DNA of 64,000 nt from BP-133 sp040756995 (GCA_040756995.1 JBFLYK010000014.1:1-64000), one strand, 5' to 3'. Shown: positions 53,901 to 61,632, numbered from the stretch's first letter. Numbers and translations: made by a program. The notes: generated from the sequence alone by a model not told the origin.

Positions 53901-54058
53901 GGTTGCGACAGGGCGTCCCAGCCGGGCATAGACCGCGGGAGTGGCCATCCGGCGACGCGGGCGAGCGTGACCGGTGCGCCGATCGCCAGGGCGGCCAGGA
54001 TGGCGAGGGCGGCGACACCGCGCAGGATCCGCCGGTGCTGGCCGGGCATGGTGCTCAT
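50990..54058 (-). CDS. Large membrane protein with two LysM-like domains and a BTAD regulator-type C-terminus
   Basis: 1022 residues, last gene of the pilus operon, ATGA overlap with the TadG-like gene. Order: three N-terminal hydrophobic helices (about 12-32, 60-82, 100-118), two LysM domains (about 171-225 with GPRDTLWAIADRHLG; about 240-295 with GDSLSGLARRHLGD), a further TM (about 365-382), a soluble middle region, an acidic linker with five DRVP-type heptads, then a winged-helix plus bacterial transcriptional activator domain (about 775-1015, VRLLGPVDVIGSDQP and ISLTRGLIGARHFPQ). BTAD parts normally belong to SARP/AfsR regulators; here one is membrane-tethered to peptidoglycan-binding modules, suggesting envelope sensing or scaffolding for the pilus. 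Confidence 0.82.
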   Translation of the reverse strand: MSTMPGQHRRILRGVAALAILAALAIGAPVTLARVAGWPLPRSMPGWDALSQPIADEIFVKAIAAICWLAWAQLMVCLVAEVIACLRGRTTPRLPASQASQRLAGWLVASFMALPIQSPLPATAASLPAPVTRSAVAPAPLAVTPAVPASAAAETTTHRGTVPTPAQEPECIVGPRDTLWAIADRHLGNPRRWPEIFELNRGRLQHDGAALSNPRHITKGWVLRLPADGVAPSARAAQSVVVAPGDSLSGLARRHLGDAHRWPEVFELNKGKPQPDGRSLQDPDLIRPHWVLRLSVDAPPREPAPVPASAPPAVAALPASPPPTSPGSEAAGEQALPTTPRSEAQPAPEPPASAGGRTGTDPAQPLAVLGTGLAAVGVVVTLDRLRRARSRRSLPGRPPAVPNPNLADSELGIRTNAGQHGADVDRLDVSLRALGAALANQPDRPRPPVIAVQIAGDAIEFLLAAPCPAAPDGFTATDDGWTWRISTADLDTLRSSAGRVAPLPALVTLGTGVGGTVLVDLETAGVMAIDGDPGEARRLLHQFVLELGTSTWADHLDVVVIGERFTGIETLPRVRHATSAAAVIDELEPAAAALRTALGNRPTTFAARTTGDGGDGWIPTLIICTETPDDQTAARLATLAADGGTGLGVVVAGALPGARWTLRCKDGTIQTVPLGLRLHRAGLTEETLEAADQLLAEEAEPAGDEPAAASDADQVAAGPLPPEMDRVPSGIDRVPSGIDRVPPDTDRVPPDMDRVVVLPAPAPADEPDDEPFEEAPFEVEVRLLGPVDVIGSDQPIEGGRPLDLIAYLALHPEGADGDRLRTVLWPPDRPAPAAKTFANVISLTRGLIGARHFPQANSEIYRLAGTVTTDVARFQRLVAHAEHHSSTRAIELLRTALKLVRGQPFAATQGFHWAQPEGHPARIQALVVDNAHRMVELCLAAADPSGADWAARQGLLASPGNEILYRDRMLAADAAGNPAGVHAAMAELCDVLETDDLTDRVHPDTLALYEELTSKGAKRSTA
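51798..51902. repeat. Tandem 21-bp repeat, five units
   Basis: Five 21-base units beginning CGGTC and ending GGGACC or GGGAGC lie within the LysM-BTAD gene and encode heptads of the type DRVPxxx. Units 3 and 4 are identical. The period keeps the frame, so copy number can change without breaking the protein. Confidence 0.85.
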
Positions 54059-54465
54059 GGTGTTTGCTCCTCTGGCCCTTGTGCGGCCCGGGCGGCGCCT
54101 TCGCCGGTCACGGCGACGCTGGCCAGCCCGCCGATTCCGAGCACGAGCATCGGCTGGTGGAACGACACGGTCACCCGGACGGTGTCTCCCTCCACGGCCA
54201 CGACCCCTTGGTGGCCCGTCTTGGCCAGATAGGCGTCGGCAGCCGCGGCCGCGCCGGTCGGGTCGGGGAGAGCCGCACCGCGGCGCAGCGCCCCGGGCGC
54301 CAACGCCTGGGCGCCGGCTCGGGCGGCGCCCTCCGCTTCGCTGATGGCCCGACGCTTGGCGGCCAGCAGGCTGCCGCCGTCGATGACGAGGCCACCCACG
54401 ACCACCAGGGCGACGACGAACACGGCCAGGAAGGCCGTGACCTGGCCACGTTCGTCGCGCGTCAC
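54055..54465 (-). CDS. TadG-like pilus assembly protein
   Basis: 136 residues, GTG start in a GTGA overlap. The N-terminus RDERGQVTAFLAVFVVALVVV is the class of TadE/TadG pseudopilins: a basic leader, GQ then a hydrophobic helix. The following GGLVIDGGSLLAAKRRAISEAE in part (core LAAKRRAISEAEGAARAGAQ) is the classic helical continuation of Rv3660c-cluster TadG-like proteins. The C-terminal half forms strands (VRVTVSFHQPM). It is a minor pseudopilin or initiation factor of a Flp/Tad pilus. Confidence 0.8.
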   Translation of the reverse strand: MTRDERGQVTAFLAVFVVALVVVGGLVIDGGSLLAAKRRAISEAEGAARAGAQALAPGALRRGAALPDPTGAAAAADAYLAKTGHQGVVAVEGDTVRVTVSFHQPMLVLGIGGLASVAVTGEGAARAAQGPEEQTP

Positions 54466-54893
54466 GGAGCCGTCTCCCGGAACCGGTCCACCACCGAGAC
54501 GGATCGAGCGGTGAGCATCTTCGACCCGGGGAGGCGGAGCAGGGTCAGGTCGGCGAGATCCACCGCGCAGCTCACGTCGGCGGCGACGAGGCCGCCGGGG
54601 CGGAAGTCGGCCAGATCCACGACTACCTGGAAGTGGCGGCAGGAGAGACCCTCGGTGGTGAGCGTGGCCGCCGCGGCCTGCTCGGCCAGGACCTGCGCGC
54701 CATCTGGGCTGCGGGCGAGCGAGGCGGCCCGGGCGGCGTCCCGGGCGGCGGAGTCGACGTCCGCCCGGCCCCGGGCCATCCGCCCGAAGGCGACCATGAG
54801 GAGCAACACGGCGACGAGCGCCGGGGTCAGCAGGGCGAGCTCCGTGCTGGCACTGCCCCGCTGCCCCCTCACCGGGGAGACGGGCCGGTTCAC
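54462..54893 (-). CDS. TadE-like pseudopilin 1
   Basis: 143 residues from GTG at 54893, in a GTGA overlap with the upstream pseudopilin. The leader ends RGQRGSASTELALLTPALVAV, with the prepilin-type G followed by SASTE (Glu at +5) and a hydrophobic helix. Next comes ARGRADVDSAARDAARAASL, the helix that runs on in TadE proteins. Four or fewer strands follow, with CRHFQVVVDL and DVSCAVDLADL; the two Cys may pair. It probably sits in the membrane as a minor pilin of the Tad system. Confidence 0.85.
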   Translation of the reverse strand: MNRPVSPVRGQRGSASTELALLTPALVAVLLLMVAFGRMARGRADVDSAARDAARAASLARSPDGAQVLAEQAAAATLTTEGLSCRHFQVVVDLADFRPGGLVAADVSCAVDLADLTLLRLPGSKMLTARSVSVVDRFRETAP

Positions 54894-55327
54894 GGGCCCA
54901 CCCCGGGGATCCCTCGGTATTCCTCGGTGGGGCTGGCGGCGATGGCCCGGACCGGCAGGTGGAGCCATGGCACCAGCGAGATCGCGGTGCCGGTCACCTC
55001 GACTCGGGCCTCGTCGAAGGACCGGCGAGCCGAGACGCCAGGGGCGCCCACGATGCTCGGCCCCGCCTGGGACAGGAAGCCGCGGGCTTCGGCCTCGCCG
55101 TCGGCCGCCGACCCGCCCTCGACCCTGGCGGCGCGGACGCCCTCCTCGGCGGCCGCCTTCGTCACCGCCGAGGCGTGCTGCCAGAGGGCGAACTGCACGG
55201 CGACGACGATGAGGAACATCAGGGCCGGTACGGCGATGGTCAGCTGCGCCGACGCCGACCCATCCTGCGAAGCCCGCCGCACGAGTCGATGAGCAGGAGC
55301 AGCAGCAGCCGCGGCGGCGGCGGACAC
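54890..55327 (-). CDS. TadE-like pseudopilin 2
   Basis: 145 residues if the GTG at 55327 is used; a GTG at 55282 would give 130 and a more typical leader, and no ribosome site decides. The leader region QDGSASAQLTIAVPALMFLI is a TadE-type junction, with the helix continuing into WQHASAVTKAAAEEGVRAARV. A strand region with ARRSFDEARVEVTGTA ends the chain. It lies between the Flp pilin and pseudopilin 1. Three such proteins in a row is usual for actinobacterial Tad operons. Confidence 0.78.
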   Translation of the reverse strand: MSAAAAAAAAPAHRLVRRASQDGSASAQLTIAVPALMFLIVVAVQFALWQHASAVTKAAAEEGVRAARVEGGSAADGEAEARGFLSQAGPSIVGAPGVSARRSFDEARVEVTGTAISLVPWLHLPVRAIAASPTEEYRGIPGVGP

Positions 55328-55338
55328 CGGTGCCCCGG

Positions 55339-55533
55339 CTAGTTGAGGGGGATACTTCGGGCCTTGGCGACCACACGGTCGACGATGATCGCCCCGACCG
55401 TGATGGTCAGGCCGATGATGATGGCCGTGGCCACCACCATCTCGGTGGTGTAGCTGCCCTGTTCGCCCCGGTGGGCGGCGAGACGGTCGTGCAGCAGGCT
55501 GATGAGCGTCCGCAGGTAGGTGAGCTCCGGCAT
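55339..55533 (-). CDS. Flp-type major pilin candidate
   Basis: 64 residues. A basic leader of about 24 residues ends EQGSYTTEMVVATAIIIGLT: cleavage after the Gly would leave Glu at position +5, as in type IVb Flp pilins. One hydrophobic helix follows and a short tail (DRVVAKARSIPLN). It is the only very small single-helix gene in the operon, next to the TadC gene, and so is the best candidate for the pilus subunit. A prepilin peptidase is not encoded in the window. Confidence 0.8.
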   Translation of the reverse strand: MPELTYLRTLISLLHDRLAAHRGEQGSYTTEMVVATAIIIGLTITVGAIIVDRVVAKARSIPLN

Positions 55534-55598
55534 CGGGGATCCTCCTGATGGTCGTGGCGTGAGGGGCGTGCGTCGGAATTCGTGAACTCATCGGCGTT

Positions 55599-56489
55599 TC
55601 AGATCGCGGTGACGATCCGGGCCAGCGCCGGATAGATGACAAAGACCATGAAGCCGGCCATGAGCAGCACGATCGGCAGCGACATGCGCTCGGTGGCGGC
55701 CTGGGCGTCGGCTTCGGTGTCGGTCAGGCCTCGGCTGCGGAGCGACCGGGCCCGGGCGGCGACGGAGGCACGGACCCGGGCGCCGTCCTCGCCGGCGAGG
55801 GCCACGCTGGCGGCCAGTTCCCGCAGTTCGGGGACGGCCAGTTCGGCTCCGAGCCGGTCGAGGGCCGCCCAGGGTGTCTCACCCCGGAGGCGGCCGGCGA
55901 CGAGGGCCTGGCCGATCTCGCTGAACGCCCACCCCCGGCCGCAGCCGGCGCCGCGGGCGAGGGCCGACTCGATTCCCGCTCCGCTGGCGAGGGTCACGGC
56001 GACCAGGTCGAGGAACGAGGACAGGGCATGGCGGAAGGAGCGGCGCCGCTCGGCGGCGATGGACCGGAGGGAGAGCGTCGGGACGAAGGACCCGGCCGCG
56101 GCGCCGAGCAGCGAAGCGGCGGCGGGGACGGCCAGGGGGACGGCCACCCCGCCCATCCACATCACCGCCGCCATGGCCGGGACCAGCGCGGCGCTGCCCA
56201 GGCCGGTGGCGACGCTGGCGGCGACGTGATCGTCGAGCGACCGGCCCACGATCCGCAGGTCGCATCGCACCGAGGGACCGAACCGGGCGGGCAGATCGAA
56301 GGCGTCGGCCAGGCGGTTGGTCCACCGGGCACGCCCCCGGAGCGGTGCCGGACCCCGCTCCCGTCCCTGCCCTGGCTGGCGGAGCCGGGCCGAGGCGACG
56401 GCCAGCGACGGCCGGGCGGGCAGGAGGGCGCCGACGACGACGACCAGGCCGACCCCCACACCGGCTCCGGCGAGGAGGGCGGCGATCAC
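55599..56489 (-). CDS. tadC: TadC-like pilus platform protein (GspF family)
   Basis: 296 residues from GTG at 56489 in a GTGA overlap with tadB. A hydrophobic N-terminus is followed by two central helices (about 95-135) and the GspF-type domain FRHALSSFLDLVAVTLASGAG, ELRELAASVALAGEDGARV and LRSRGLTDTEADAQAATERM in parts. A C-terminal helix pair (LPIVLLMAGFMVFVIYPAL) ends it. With TadB it forms the inner-membrane platform on which the TadA ATPase acts. Confidence 0.88.
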   Translation of the reverse strand: MIAALLAGAGVGVGLVVVVGALLPARPSLAVASARLRQPGQGRERGPAPLRGRARWTNRLADAFDLPARFGPSVRCDLRIVGRSLDDHVAASVATGLGSAALVPAMAAVMWMGGVAVPLAVPAAASLLGAAAGSFVPTLSLRSIAAERRRSFRHALSSFLDLVAVTLASGAGIESALARGAGCGRGWAFSEIGQALVAGRLRGETPWAALDRLGAELAVPELRELAASVALAGEDGARVRASVAARARSLRSRGLTDTEADAQAATERMSLPIVLLMAGFMVFVIYPALARIVTAI

Positions 56490-57370
56490 CTCGCCGCTCC
56501 GGAGGTGGACGGAGCTATCAGGAAGCGCTCCGGAGTCTGGTAGCGGGCCATCCGAGCCAGCCACCACAGCGCCGTCCCGAACAGGCCGGCCACGAACGTG
56601 AGGACCAGCTGGCCGAGCGGCTCGCCGAAGGGGTCGAGGTAGCCGCCGCTGAAGGCGTGCAACCCGGTGGCCATGACGGCGGTGAGGCCGGTCACGATCT
56701 GGACGGTGGTCCGGGCCCGGGCCCGGGTCGCTTCCACCCGGCGGCGCATGGCCACCTCGTCCCGGGCCGCTTCGGCCAGCGAGCCGAGCAGGACACCGAG
56801 GTCCCGGGGTGAACCCTCGGCGGCGATGATCAGCGCGGCGACGACGAGATCGGCGGTGGGGTCGGCGAGTTCGTCGGCGAGGCGGCGCAGGGCCGAGGGC
56901 AGTTGCTCGGAGGGCAGCCGGGCGGTGAGCAGCAGGAGATCGTCGCGGATGGCGGCGGGGGCGGCGGCGGCGGTGGTGACGATGGCCTGCTCCAGGCCGT
57001 GGGCGCCGGCCAGGGTGTCGCGCAGCATCTCCGCCCAGGCCGCGACGGCCTCGCTGCGGGCGAGGGCGGCCTCCCGGGCGCCTTTCTGGCCGGCCAGGTC
57101 GACCAGGAACCAGCCCAGCACCGCGCCGGAGATCGCCGCCACCGGCCAGCGGGTCGCCGCCCCGAGGAGGAGGGCGCCGGCCGTGGCCAGCGCCGCCCGC
57201 CGGCCCAGACCGGCCCACAGACGAGACCCACCCGTCCGTACCAAAGCGGCACGACCACCGCCGTGCCCGGGAGGCCCGGCGGCCGACGCCGGACGGGACG
57301 TGAAGGCCGTGACGATCAGGAAGGCACCGAAGCCGACCCCGGCACCGAGGAGCACCGCCAGGAACGTCAT
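56486..57370 (-). CDS. tadB: TadB-like pilus platform protein (GspF family)
   Basis: 294 residues from the ATG at 57370, in an ATGA overlap with the tadA stop. Layout: N-terminal TM, a second helix pair (about 60-95), the GspF domain with AWAEMLRDTLAGAHGLEQAI and ALIIAAEGSPRDLGVLLGSL, and C-terminal helices (QIVTGLTAVMATGLHAFSGGYL in part, LGQLVLTFVAGLFGTALWW). It pairs with TadC. The segment ARDEVAMRRRVEATRARART is the usual cytoplasmic linker. Confidence 0.9.
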   Translation of the reverse strand: MTFLAVLLGAGVGFGAFLIVTAFTSRPASAAGPPGHGGGRAALVRTGGSRLWAGLGRRAALATAGALLLGAATRWPVAAISGAVLGWFLVDLAGQKGAREAALARSEAVAAWAEMLRDTLAGAHGLEQAIVTTAAAAPAAIRDDLLLLTARLPSEQLPSALRRLADELADPTADLVVAALIIAAEGSPRDLGVLLGSLAEAARDEVAMRRRVEATRARARTTVQIVTGLTAVMATGLHAFSGGYLDPFGEPLGQLVLTFVAGLFGTALWWLARMARYQTPERFLIAPSTSGAAR

Positions 57371-58680
57371 TCCCACCATCCTTCGAGCTGGGTGAGCAGG
57401 GACAGGTCGAAGCCGTGGGCGGCGAGCCGCTCGGCCCGGCGGTGACTGATCGGCATCCCGGGGCGGGGGACCGCCCGCCCGTCCGGACCGGGCTGGAAGA
57501 CCTCGTTGGTGACCACGCCGAGCTCTCCGTCGCAGTGGGACACCTCGTGCACCGCCGAGACGAACCGCTGCGGCCCCCGCCGGGCCATGAACACGACGAG
57601 GTCGATGGCATGGGCGGCGATCCGGTTGGTGGCCTCGATCGGCGTCCGCTCGGGGGCCTGGAGGGCGTAGGCGGCCAGGCGGGGGAAGACCGACTCCGCG
57701 GAGTCGGCGTGCAGGCTGCAGAGGCTCCCTTCGTTGCCCTGGCTCATGGCGTTGAGCATCGGGCCCGTCTCCGCCCCCCGGACCTCACCGACCAGGACCC
57801 TGTCGGGGTTCATCCGCAAGCTGGCCCGCACCAGATCGGCGGCGGTGATCTCACCCACGCCTTCGACGTTGGCCGGCCGCGCTTCGTAGGCCACGCAGTC
57901 GGGGTGCAGTTCGGGGAAGCGGTCCAGACCGAGTTCCAGTTCCGTCTCGATGGTGATGATCCGCTCCCCCGGAGGGATGTCGGCGGCCAGGGCCCGCAGC
58001 ATCGTCGTCTTGCCGGATTTCGTCTCGCCGGCCACGAGGATCTGGAAGCGGCCCCGAACCGCGGCGCCGAAGAACTCCCGCAGGCAGCGGTCGATGGTGC
58101 CAAGGCCGACGAGGTCGTCGAGGTCGATCTTGGGATGGCGGTGCAGCCGGACGGACACGCACGGCCGGGGACAGATCCAGGCGGTGGCGCTCAGGCGGCT
58201 GCCGTCCGACAGCGGCAGGTCGAGGATGGGATGGGCCGGGTCGAAGAGCCGTTCGGAGAGGCCCTCGCGGCGGGCCAGCTCCCGGATCAGCTCGATGAAC
58301 TCCTCGTCGGAGTCGGCCAGTGGCGGGCCCGGGACCTTGTTGCCGTTGGCGTCCTCCAGAAAAACGACGTCGCATCCGTTGGCGTTGATGTTCTCCAGCG
58401 AGGTGTCCTCCAGGAGCCGTTGGAGGCGCCCGCGGGCGAACAGCCGGTCGAGCACGGCCTGCGCCACCGCCTCCTCTTCGCCTTGACCGGGGACCGGCCG
58501 GCCGTCGGCCAGGCAGCGGCGGGCGTGGCGGTCGAGGGCTTCGTTGACGAGTTGGCGGCCGAGCAGCTCCTGGTCGACGGCGCCGAGCGGGGCCTCGCCA
58601 GCCGAGGCCGCCGCCCGGGCCCGGGTGGTGAGCTCCTCGGCCACCTCGGCCCGGATCCGGCTGACGAGATCGCTGTTCAC
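57367..58680 (-). CDS. tadA: TadA/CpaF pilus assembly ATPase
   Basis: 437 residues from GTG at 58680, in a GTGA overlap with the upstream CpaE-like gene. The N-terminal helical domain is followed by the secretion ATPase core: Walker A GETKSGKTTM, Asp box ITIETELELGLD, Walker B region VLVGEVRGAETGPML and the His box CSLHADSAESVFPRLA. The N1 region LEDTSLENINANGCDVVFLE in part (core SLENINANG) is typical of CpaF. It powers Flp pilus assembly from the cytoplasmic side. Confidence 0.93.
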   Translation of the reverse strand: MNSDLVSRIRAEVAEELTTRARAAASAGEAPLGAVDQELLGRQLVNEALDRHARRCLADGRPVPGQGEEEAVAQAVLDRLFARGRLQRLLEDTSLENINANGCDVVFLEDANGNKVPGPPLADSDEEFIELIRELARREGLSERLFDPAHPILDLPLSDGSRLSATAWICPRPCVSVRLHRHPKIDLDDLVGLGTIDRCLREFFGAAVRGRFQILVAGETKSGKTTMLRALAADIPPGERIITIETELELGLDRFPELHPDCVAYEARPANVEGVGEITAADLVRASLRMNPDRVLVGEVRGAETGPMLNAMSQGNEGSLCSLHADSAESVFPRLAAYALQAPERTPIEATNRIAAHAIDLVVFMARRGPQRFVSAVHEVSHCDGELGVVTNEVFQPGPDGRAVPRPGMPISHRRAERLAAHGFDLSLLTQLEGWWE

Positions 58681-59480
58681 GACTTCACTCCGTTGCGGCC
58701 CAGGCGGGACGGGCCGGCGAGCGACATCCGCTCCCCCAGTGAGAGGGGCGAGGCGGCGGGCGGAGCGGCCGGCAGCCGGGAGGCGACCGTCCCGGCGACG
58801 GCTCGGGCGCTGCGGACCAGGGAGGAACGGGCCAGCCACCAGGTGCTGATCCCACCCGGCGACAGGAGGCTCTGCGCCCCCCGGGGATCGTCGGCCAGGA
58901 CGCCGAGCACCTCGCAGGCGAGCGCCTCGGCGACCTCGGCGGCGGGGTACGACCGTTCCCCGACCAGCACCAGCGCCACCTGCGTCGCCATGGAACGGAG
59001 GATCCGCAGCCGGGAAGCCACGTGCTCCACCCCCGCCAGCGTGGGCCGGGCCACCATCACGGCCAGATCGGCGAGATGGAGCATCGTCTCGACGGCGTCG
59101 TCGTAGGCGAACCGGCCGCAGTCGGCCAGGACGTCGACGGTGCCGGACGCCATCGCCGCTTCCAGGTTCGGGGTGAGGGCATCGAGCGCCGCGCCGGTCT
59201 CGTTGTCGGACGGCGGGGCCACCACCGCCCGGACCCCGCAGGGCAGGAGCTGGGTGTGGCTCAGGAGGGTGGCCGAGTCGAAGCCGTGCCGCCCGGCCGA
59301 GGCCAGCGATCCCAGACCCGGCTCGAGGCTGAGTCCGCACGTGGGGGCCAGGTCGCCGCCGGCCACGTCGGTTTCGACCACCACGGCGCACCGGCCCGCC
59401 GGCCAGGCGGCGGCCAGCGCCACCGCGGCGGTGGTCACCCCGGGGGAGCCCTTGGCGCTCAAGAGGGCGACCAGGCTCAC
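58677..59480 (-). CDS. CpaE/TadZ-like ParA-type protein with degenerate P-loop
   Basis: 267 residues. The fold is that of MinD/ParA proteins: an opening strand LVALLSAKGSPGVTTAAVAL, then CAVVVETDVAGGDLAPTCGL in part and VDVLADCGRFAYDD. The P-loop reads KGSPGVTT where MinD has KGGVGKTT, so the key second Lys is replaced by Val and ATP hydrolysis is doubtful. TadZ/CpaE proteins localise the pilus machine to a cell pole and some of them also lack catalytic residues. It overlaps tadA and the SAF gene by 4 bases each. Confidence 0.85.
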   Translation of the reverse strand: MSLVALLSAKGSPGVTTAAVALAAAWPAGRCAVVVETDVAGGDLAPTCGLSLEPGLGSLASAGRHGFDSATLLSHTQLLPCGVRAVVAPPSDNETGAALDALTPNLEAAMASGTVDVLADCGRFAYDDAVETMLHLADLAVMVARPTLAGVEHVASRLRILRSMATQVALVLVGERSYPAAEVAEALACEVLGVLADDPRGAQSLLSPGGISTWWLARSSLVRSARAVAGTVASRLPAAPPAASPLSLGERMSLAGPSRLGRNGVKS

Positions 59481-60172
59481 GGCGTCGCTCCGCTGCGGGC
59501 CAGGCTGATCCGCCCGGCCGAGGCGGCGGCCAGCACCCCGGGCACGTTCTGCTCCGCCACCTCGACCGAGACGATCTGCGCCGGATCGCCGGGCCCCCGG
59601 GGCTCGACCGAGGTCACTTTCGACCGCAGCAGCGACGGGTCGGTCGCCGTGGTCCCGTCCGGCGCGGCGAGGTTCGCCGAGGGGGTGACGACCACGAGCA
59701 CGTTGTCGCCGGCCTGCAGGCCCGGTGGGTACTGGCCGGGCTTGAGGGCAAGACCCACCACCGCCCGGCCGGCCGCCAACGCCGGCCCCGCGTCGAGCTG
59801 GGCGGGGGAGAGGAGCGTGCCGGCGTGGAGGGTCACGCCCGCCACACGGCCCACCACCTCGGCCCGGTCCGAGGCGGGCATGATCCGTACGCCGGGATCG
59901 ACTGAGACCCGGACGACCGTGAGGTCAGCGGCCCGGATCGGAGCACCGACGGCCACAGTGTTCCGCAGGGCCAGGACGGGCCGGCGTTCCCCGGCGCTGG
60001 AGAAGAGGGCCACCGCCGCCAGGCTGAACGCGGTGACGATGAACACGCCCAGCGCCAGCCGCCCCCTGTTCCTGGCTGCGGCCCGCAGCAACGATGGCGG
60101 CCCGAGCGGCGGTGATGCCGGTCGGCCGGCATGGTTGCGTTCTCGGTTGATGGGTGGATGGGTGGTGGCCAC
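59477..60172 (-). CDS. CpaB/RcpC-like SAF-domain protein
   Basis: 231 residues. A polar N-terminus (about 35 residues), one TM helix (LALGVFIVTAFSLAAVALF) and then a SAF domain: LALRNTVAVGAPIRAADLTV, VVGRVAGVTLHAGTLLSP. The second half (about 130-231) contains LKPGQYPPGLQAGDNVLVVV, the usual RcpC/CpaB wording. It probably works on the outer face of the membrane in pilus assembly, perhaps binding cell-wall glycan. It overlaps the CpaE-like gene by 4 bases. Confidence 0.85.
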   Translation of the reverse strand: MATTHPPINRERNHAGRPASPPLGPPSLLRAAARNRGRLALGVFIVTAFSLAAVALFSSAGERRPVLALRNTVAVGAPIRAADLTVVRVSVDPGVRIMPASDRAEVVGRVAGVTLHAGTLLSPAQLDAGPALAAGRAVVGLALKPGQYPPGLQAGDNVLVVVTPSANLAAPDGTTATDPSLLRSKVTSVEPRGPGDPAQIVSVEVAEQNVPGVLAAASAGRISLARSGATP

Positions 60173-60175
60173 CGG

Positions 60176-61030
60176 TCACCTCCGGGGACGGACGTTGAGA
60201 GCCTGGATCTCCGCCACCCGGACGGGGATCGGCGGGGTCGAACGGGAGACGGTGCCGAGGTCGCCGCCGCCGGGAGCGCCGTCGACGGACCAGGTCACGT
60301 GCCAGTCCGTCCTGGCCGTCACCTGGAATTCCCCGGTGCGGGTGTAGGTATGGGAGCAGTCGGTTTGCTGCGCCTCGTCGGGTACCGACGGGTCGTAAGG
60401 GCGACCCGGGCCGGCGCAGACCACCAGCGCTCCGTCGCCCGTGCTCCAGACGGTGCGTTCGGGCACGGCCTGGACGACCACGGTGACGCCCGGCACTGAC
60501 ACGGTGGAGCGGCGCGGTTCCCACTCGTCGTCGACCCACAGCCAGGTGGGGAACTGGACGACCTGGTCGCCGGCCGGGCTCATCGCCGCCGACGGCACGG
60601 GGAGGGCGAGATGGCCGAAGGCTTCGTCCCGGAGTTCGGTCGGGGTGCGGGCCGGCACGAACACCGGGGTGCCGCTGAAGCTTCCCTGCGAGAACATCCG
60701 CTCGCCGTAGACCTCTCTTTCGGTCGCTTCGTAGCAGCGCTTCTCGAACCAGCGGCCAGGAGCGTCCGTCGGGATCTGGGTGCCGTCGCTGCGGAACACC
60801 GGCAGGGCCGGCGGCACCTCAAGAGAGGCGTAGCGGCACGCGTTCGGCTGGGCCCGGCGGCGGCTGCCCCGTCTGCCGGGGACGGACGTCGTGTTCGAGG
60901 CTTCCGAGTCGCATCCCTCCTGCGCGCAGATGGCCGCCGCACCCTTCTCGGCGCCCGCCTGCCCCGGGGCGGTGAGGACCGACGTGGCCACGAGGACAAA
61001 GGTGGCGAGGAGGGCGGTCAGACGGTGCAC
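60176..61030 (-). CDS. Secreted pilus-operon protein of unknown function
   Basis: 284 residues from GTG at 61030, selected because GGAGGA lies 7 bases upstream; the start overlaps the lipoprotein gene by 13 bases. A signal peptide (LTALLATFVLVATSVLTAPGQ) ends near residue 26. The mature part has six or so Cys in pairs (AICAQEGCDSE; ACRY and RCYE; VVCAGP and DCSH) and a beta-rich end (FQVTARTDWHVTWSVDGAPG). It may be an extracellular Tad accessory or adhesin-like subunit. No family is recognised. Confidence 0.7.
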   Translation of the reverse strand: MHRLTALLATFVLVATSVLTAPGQAGAEKGAAAICAQEGCDSEASNTTSVPGRRGSRRRAQPNACRYASLEVPPALPVFRSDGTQIPTDAPGRWFEKRCYEATEREVYGERMFSQGSFSGTPVFVPARTPTELRDEAFGHLALPVPSAAMSPAGDQVVQFPTWLWVDDEWEPRRSTVSVPGVTVVVQAVPERTVWSTGDGALVVCAGPGRPYDPSVPDEAQQTDCSHTYTRTGEFQVTARTDWHVTWSVDGAPGGGDLGTVSRSTPPIPVRVAEIQALNVRPRR

Positions 61031-61632
61031 GGCGGGTCCTCCGCGCCGGCCTTGCCGCCCACCGAGGACACCTTCCACTGCGAGTCCTCCTTCACGAGGA
61101 TCACCTCGAAGAGGCGGCGCCCCTCGGTGGGCGTGTCGATGCGTTGCCCGTCGGACTCCCGGTAGATGCCGCCCTTGTCCGTGCGGCAATCCTTGACGGA
61201 CGCTCTGGTGGCCGACTCGATGGTGATGACGGGGGCGAACTCGTCCGGCGTGTCGCCGTCCCGGTACACGAGCCCCTTGATGCGGTTGAGCTGGAACATG
61301 TCGAAGAGGTGGTCGTACTCCCCACCCGTCGCGATGGCGCCCAGAGTGGTCTTGGCGTCCACGGGGTCGAACCGGCCGGTGCGCTTCCCGTACTCGTCGA
61401 CCACCGTCCAGAAGTGGAGGTAGGCCGCTTTGACCGCCTCCGTGTCGTCGCCGGCCGGCGACGGAGGTGGCGTCGTCGACTCGATCGCCCCGCCGCCCGT
61501 GTCGCTCCCGGCGGGTGACGGGGTCGTGGTGGTGGTGGCGGAGCGTCCTGCCGTGCTGTCCTTGTCGGAGGAGCATGCGGCTCCGGTGACAACGACCAAC
61601 GCCAGGATCATGGCGACGATCCGGCGGTTCAT
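61018..61632 (-). CDS. Lipoprotein of unknown function, pilus operon
   Basis: 204 residues from the ATG at 61632, which has an excellent ribosome site (GGAAGGGAGGAGG). The signal peptide ends in a lipobox VTGAAC near residue 20, so the protein is lipid-anchored. A Thr/Ser/Pro/Gly linker (about 22-62) precedes a domain with VKAAYLHFWTVVDEYGKRTG, GGEYDHLFDMFQLNRIKGL and a strand-rich end FEVILVKEDSQWKVSSVGG, resembling NTF2-like lipoproteins of actinobacteria. It overlaps the next gene and probably begins the Tad operon proper. Confidence 0.75.
   Translation of the reverse strand: MNRRIVAMILALVVVTGAACSSDKDSTAGRSATTTTTPSPAGSDTGGGAIESTTPPPSPAGDDTEAVKAAYLHFWTVVDEYGKRTGRFDPVDAKTTLGAIATGGEYDHLFDMFQLNRIKGLVYRDGDTPDEFAPVITIESATRASVKDCRTDKGGIYRESDGQRIDTPTEGRRLFEVILVKEDSQWKVSSVGGKAGAEDPPCTV

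Noticed and set aside
50852..54232. Rightward frame of 1126 codons opposite the LysM-BTAD gene
   Set aside because: It is an antisense shadow. The minus-strand frame has LysM and BTAD domains and overlapping neighbours in operon order.
55599..57611. Single 670-residue protein covering tadC, part of tadB and tadA
   Set aside because: Only the last 296 residues have TadC features; the upstream part is an out-of-frame reading of tadB and tadA, and a GTG with GTGA overlap gives the right start.
57367..59391. 674-residue extended TadA
   Set aside because: The extra N-terminal part is an off-frame reading of the CpaE-like gene; the GTG at 58680 gives a normal CpaF length.
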